Part shown: positions 61,539 to 64,000 of the stretch, one piece after another | How the letters are laid out: each line of letters begins with the position of its first letter | Position numbering within the stretch: position 1 is the stretch's first letter | Origin: Rhodobacteraceae bacterium Alg231-30 | GTDB taxonomy: Bacteria > Pseudomonadota > Alphaproteobacteria > Rhodobacterales > Rhodobacteraceae | Reading direction: 5' to 3' | DNA length: 64,000 bases | NCBI GenBank assembly: GCA_900143615.1 | Contig: FREU01000002.1 | Coordinates: forward strand, 39,888 to 103,887 | Translations under genes and position numbers: made by a program | Notes under the pieces: generated by a model | Database searches by the model: none | Told to the model about the DNA's origin: nothing | Seen by the model: only the letters and a program-made list of their open reading frames with translations

Positions 61539-63296
61539 TTATTCACCCAGATGTTCTAGGTAAGCACCGACTGCCTTGATGTTTTCATGACCGATGTGGA
61601 AGTTCTGGCGTAGGAAGTTCATCTCTTCAACGGATTGCATCGCTGCAAACACATCGTCCTCAGTGTAACCCCGAATGTCTGGCCCAACGTCGCCGCTTCC
61701 GTCCATTCCGTGGCAATCAGCACAGACCATAATGCCGGCTGTTTCCTCAAACAGTTTCTTGCCAATAGCCAAAAGTTCTTCTGGGTCAGAAGTTATCACC
61801 GCCGCACTATGGGTTTTCGCACTCAAGTCTCCAAGTTCGGCTTTTCGAGCCGTGGTTTTGTCGAGCACCATTTGCTGCATAACTTTTGATACAGGTCCAC
61901 CTTGATCCGACATGACATCGCCGGTCCAGTCGGCCTCGTATTTGATAAATGCGCCGTTATGTGTGTCACCACCATGCGGGGTGGGGATATAAGCTTTGGG
62001 CGTCATGGTGTTGAGATCGAGAACAATTGTTTCCCATCCCTTCATGGAAGAAACCCACAGCTCATTCAATTCAGGATCAGGGTGCAGAATGGCGTGGTCC
62101 ACGGAAGATGCTGAACCGCCCAAGAATATCGGCTGTTGCTTAAGCTCAGAGTAGGGGAGCATCGAGTCTGCTTGGAAGATACCAAGCGTCTGCCCGACAT
62201 TGTGGGTGCCTTCCCCCTTGCCAACAGTGAACGCAAGGCTTTCATCCCAGTTCAAGACGATACCGTAAGGGCCCGCAACACCAGAACTGGTTTGAGCAAT
62301 GACCGAGTTTGATTTGTTGTCAATCTTGTACACCCGGCTACCATGTCCATCGACGACAAATGTACTTTCCCCATCCATCGTGTGAGTGATGCCAATTGGA
62401 TGATGGCCCGTGCCCATGATTTCGACAATTCCACCGGTCTCCAAGTTTACTTTTGCGACACCGGAACTTGGGGATTCTGCGTGGCGGATAACAGCAGAGC
62501 CCATCGAAACGTAAAGCGTCTTACAATCAGGGGACGCTGTGGTGAAGGGGTGCCCCATTGGGTGCACATCATCATATGTGATTGCGCGCTCTACACGGTT
62601 ATCGTCCGCTGGATCCAGCACAAAGTGAGGCCCGCCATCTGCACTAAACCCGAATTGCAAAAAGACACGCTGCTGGCCGTCATCAGTTGTACAGCCCTGC
62701 ACGTGGTGAATCGGGTTGGATCTTTGCTCTCCGCGATAGCGGCTCTGTTGTTTCAACAGCTTGTCGATCTTCATTGTTCGCATGTTGACCACTGCGACAA
62801 ACCCCGTTTGCCGAGTTTCAAAGTCGCGAGTGCGCTCAACCCATCCAACATAGCCCCATTTGCCATCCGGCGAGACTGAAACACCGTGCGGACCACGTGG
62901 AATTCCAACATTGCCGTCAACGTTGGAGCCAATGTAGACAGCCACAACTTCATGCGTATAGCCATCAATCAAATGAAAGCCCGCAAAGCCGCCATCAAGC
63001 GTTTTATCGGGGTTGTTGCTTTGATGGGACTCAGACGTGATATACACCAGAGGGTGTTTCTCGACATCCCAAGCATCTGGCCCACTGGAATCATATTGTG
63101 CCACAAGATGAAGGCCACCACGAATAGACTCGTCGTTTGCCCAGTCCGAAGCTTCGGCGGCCATAACTGCCGCGGCAAAATCCGGGGCTTCAATTATCGC
63201 AGAGTCGGCAATGTTGGCGTGTAGGACCGAAGTCGACGCAATGGTCAGCGAAATCGCTGAAATGCCGCCGAGTGCGAGCCGTTTGCAAATTTTCAT
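61539..63296 (-). CDS. Periplasmic beta-propeller / cytochrome c fusion protein
   Basis: A 585-residue protein with a signal peptide (about 1-28), a propeller-like domain of about 480 residues and a C-terminal cytochrome c domain. The haem motif is Cys525-Ala-Asp-Cys528-His529, followed by GMDGSGDVGPDIRGY. The propeller has recurrent His in loops: His137, His197/198, His245, His249, His298/299, His305, His318, His365, His401, His405, His441 and His446, several in GHHPIG or HPMGHP settings, which could bind copper or haem d1. It is not NosZ and not cd1 (domain order reversed). An FNR-type box lies upstream. Function unknown; electron transfer to a metal-centre reductase or oxidase is inferred. 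Confidence 0.85.
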   Translation of the reverse strand: MKICKRLALGGISAISLTIASTSVLHANIADSAIIEAPDFAAAVMAAEASDWANDESIRGGLHLVAQYDSSGPDAWDVEKHPLVYITSESHQSNNPDKTLDGGFAGFHLIDGYTHEVVAVYIGSNVDGNVGIPRGPHGVSVSPDGKWGYVGWVERTRDFETRQTGFVAVVNMRTMKIDKLLKQQSRYRGEQRSNPIHHVQGCTTDDGQQRVFLQFGFSADGGPHFVLDPADDNRVERAITYDDVHPMGHPFTTASPDCKTLYVSMGSAVIRHAESPSSGVAKVNLETGGIVEIMGTGHHPIGITHTMDGESTFVVDGHGSRVYKIDNKSNSVIAQTSSGVAGPYGIVLNWDESLAFTVGKGEGTHNVGQTLGIFQADSMLPYSELKQQPIFLGGSASSVDHAILHPDPELNELWVSSMKGWETIVLDLNTMTPKAYIPTPHGGDTHNGAFIKYEADWTGDVMSDQGGPVSKVMQQMVLDKTTARKAELGDLSAKTHSAAVITSDPEELLAIGKKLFEETAGIMVCADCHGMDGSGDVGPDIRGYTEDDVFAAMQSVEEMNFLRQNFHIGHENIKAVGAYLEHLGE

Positions 63297-63400
63297 TTAT
63301 TTTCTCCATTGTGAAACGAGGCTCGAAAATTTTTCCGAGCTTCCCATCAGGTTCGTTGACCTGACAGTTCACAGTAGGTTCACCAGAGCTTGGGGACTCA

Positions 63401-63414
63401 TTGACATAAATCAA
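63401..63414 (-). promoter_or_regulatory. FNR/DNR-type box upstream of the propeller-cytochrome gene
   Basis: On the minus strand TTGATTTATGTCAA matches TTGAT-N4-ATCAA at 9 of 10 positions. A -10-like TACTGT lies at 63376-63371, which places the box centre about 43 bases from the predicted start, the activating position for FNR-family factors. The ATG is 105 bases downstream. Confidence 0.75.
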
Positions 63415-63859
63415 TAGGTTTTTGCGTGTCCCACCCAATGAAAAAGTTAAGCCAAATTGTCGTCAGATAAAAGCTAATGAAGGCGTTGCGTAATTCACCT
63501 AAAAATTAATCATACATAATTCCCGCATATGAAAATAGACGGAAAGATAAACTAATCCAAAAACATCTATGCCGTATAATATATTATTCAAATAATATAA
63601 GAAAACGTCACCTTCATCAAATGCGGGCGCGTGATTTCTATTTGAATAAAACGCAACGCGTGGCACGCTTCTAGCACATGCACCGCCAGCATAATTGCGC
63701 CGACACCCAAGCAATTACCGGCACATGGACACACTGGACCTCAACATGTCGCATTGCGCATTCAATTTTTTCTTGAACGGCCTTTGTGGCTTATATTTTC
63801 GAAAATCTAGGGAGATTCACACACCAAACAAAGTCGACGCCACTAATACCCAAAGCAAA

Positions 63860-63883
63860 AAGGGCGCTCTTTCGAGCGCCCTT
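63860..63883 (-). terminator. Terminator downstream of tuf
   Basis: A 10-bp perfect stem (AAGGGCGCTC / GAGCGCCCTT) with a 4-nt loop followed on the minus strand by TTTGC, 37 bases after the tuf stop. It could also work in the other direction. Confidence 0.9.
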
Positions 63884-63919
63884 TCGTTTGTCAAATCTCT
63901 GAGAGATTACACGGAGTAA

Positions 63920-64000
63920 TTACTCAGTGATTTTGGAAACAACACCAGATCCAACAGTGCGGCCGCCTTCGCGGATCGCAAAGCGCAGACCCTGCTCCAT
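63920..64000 (-). CDS. tuf: Elongation factor Tu, C-terminal end (5' end outside window)
   Basis: The last 26 codons of EF-Tu, read on the minus strand: MEQGLRFAIREGGRTVGSGV and then VSKITE before TAA. This is the invariant C-terminus of bacterial EF-Tu. The rest lies beyond the right edge. In many bacteria tuf directly precedes rpsJ; here about 7 kb of other genes lie between. Confidence 0.97.
   Translation of the reverse strand: MEQGLRFAIREGGRTVGSGVVSKITE

Larger units (their letters stand above)
63297..63919. other. AT-rich region between the propeller-cytochrome gene and tuf
   Basis: No supportable gene. It holds the FNR-type box (63401-63414), a 20-bp dyad TATATTATT-CA-AATAATATA (63580-63599), a sigma54-like sequence TGGCACGCTTCTAGCA at 63661-63676 (low confidence), a TTTTCGAAAA dyad near 63796-63805, and the tuf terminator. 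The 63480-63700 part is much richer in A and T than the neighbouring genes. Confidence 0.5.

Noticed and set aside
61539..63296. Nitrous oxide reductase or cytochrome cd1 nitrite reductase
   Set aside because: It has no CuA domain or NosZ motifs, and the haem c domain is C-terminal, opposite to cd1.
63661..63676. Sigma54 promoter on the plus strand (TGGCACGCTTCTAGCA)
   Set aside because: The -12 element has TAGC instead of TTGC and no gene follows before the terminator. A small RNA ending at 63884 is conceivable but unsupported.
63695..63919. Plus-strand frame of 74 codons ending next to tuf
   Set aside because: It reads through the tuf terminator stem and lacks any ribosome-binding site or recognisable domain.

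Overview
The window is one contiguous piece of an alphaproteobacterial chromosome, most likely from the Roseobacter group (Rhodobacteraceae). The evidence is the protein families seen: a bztABCD amino-acid transporter, TRAP transporters, DUF1127 genes with anti-Shine-Dalgarno 3' hairpins, an ATP12-family F1 assembly factor, and a ribosomal supercluster interrupted in a way I recall from this group. No rRNA, insertion sequence, integrase or CRISPR array was seen. One tRNA gene is present.

Layout. (1) 1-8.6 kb: a catabolic block. It holds an ABC permease, an Ldh2-type dehydrogenase, a GlcG-like protein, a class III CoA-transferase, a crotonase, a DctPQM TRAP transporter and a class V aminotransferase. 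It looks like uptake and CoA-dependent breakdown of an unidentified small organic or amino acid, and it ends at a tRNA-Arg. (2) 9.1-18.4 kb: a TVP38 protein / mercuric-reductase-like oxidoreductase / orphan histidine kinase operon, rpmH-rnpA, two HxlR regulators with neighbouring redox genes, and an alanine/glycine symporter. (3) 18.8-32.2 kb: housekeeping and transport genes, namely argB, a ferredoxin-like protein, SixA, DUF411, bztABCD, ATP12, a HAD phosphatase, an RluA synthase, crcB, rarA and a Deg-type protease.

(4) 32.3-56.9 kb: the S10-spc-alpha ribosomal supercluster on the minus strand, cut into five transcription units: rpsJ-rplCDW, rplB-rpsS-rplV-rpsC-rplP, rpmC to rpmD, rplO-secY-adk, and rpsM-rpsK-rpoA-rplQ. 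Each unit has a readable sigma70-like promoter and an intrinsic terminator. Unrelated genes fill the breaks: three DUF1127 genes with RNA structures (37.9-39.5 kb), a 6.6-kb block with TetR, AraC, BCCT, porin and oxygenase genes (44.1-50.6 kb), and a guanidine-II riboswitch with an SMR exporter plus a membrane protein (53.7-54.7 kb). (5) 57-64 kb: acyltransferase, sterol-desaturase-like protein, lipoprotein, epimerase, cold-shock protein, a beta-propeller/cytochrome c fusion behind an FNR-type box, and the 3' end of tuf at the right edge.

The most interesting items are the DUF1127 locus (two tandem copies with anti-SD hairpins, and a third with a degenerate 34-35-nt tandem repeat in its probable 3' UTR), the His-rich propeller-cytochrome c protein with an FNR-type site, the guanidine-II riboswitch, the nested 43-bp inverted repeat at 54.77 kb, and the crotonase that lacks both catalytic glutamates.
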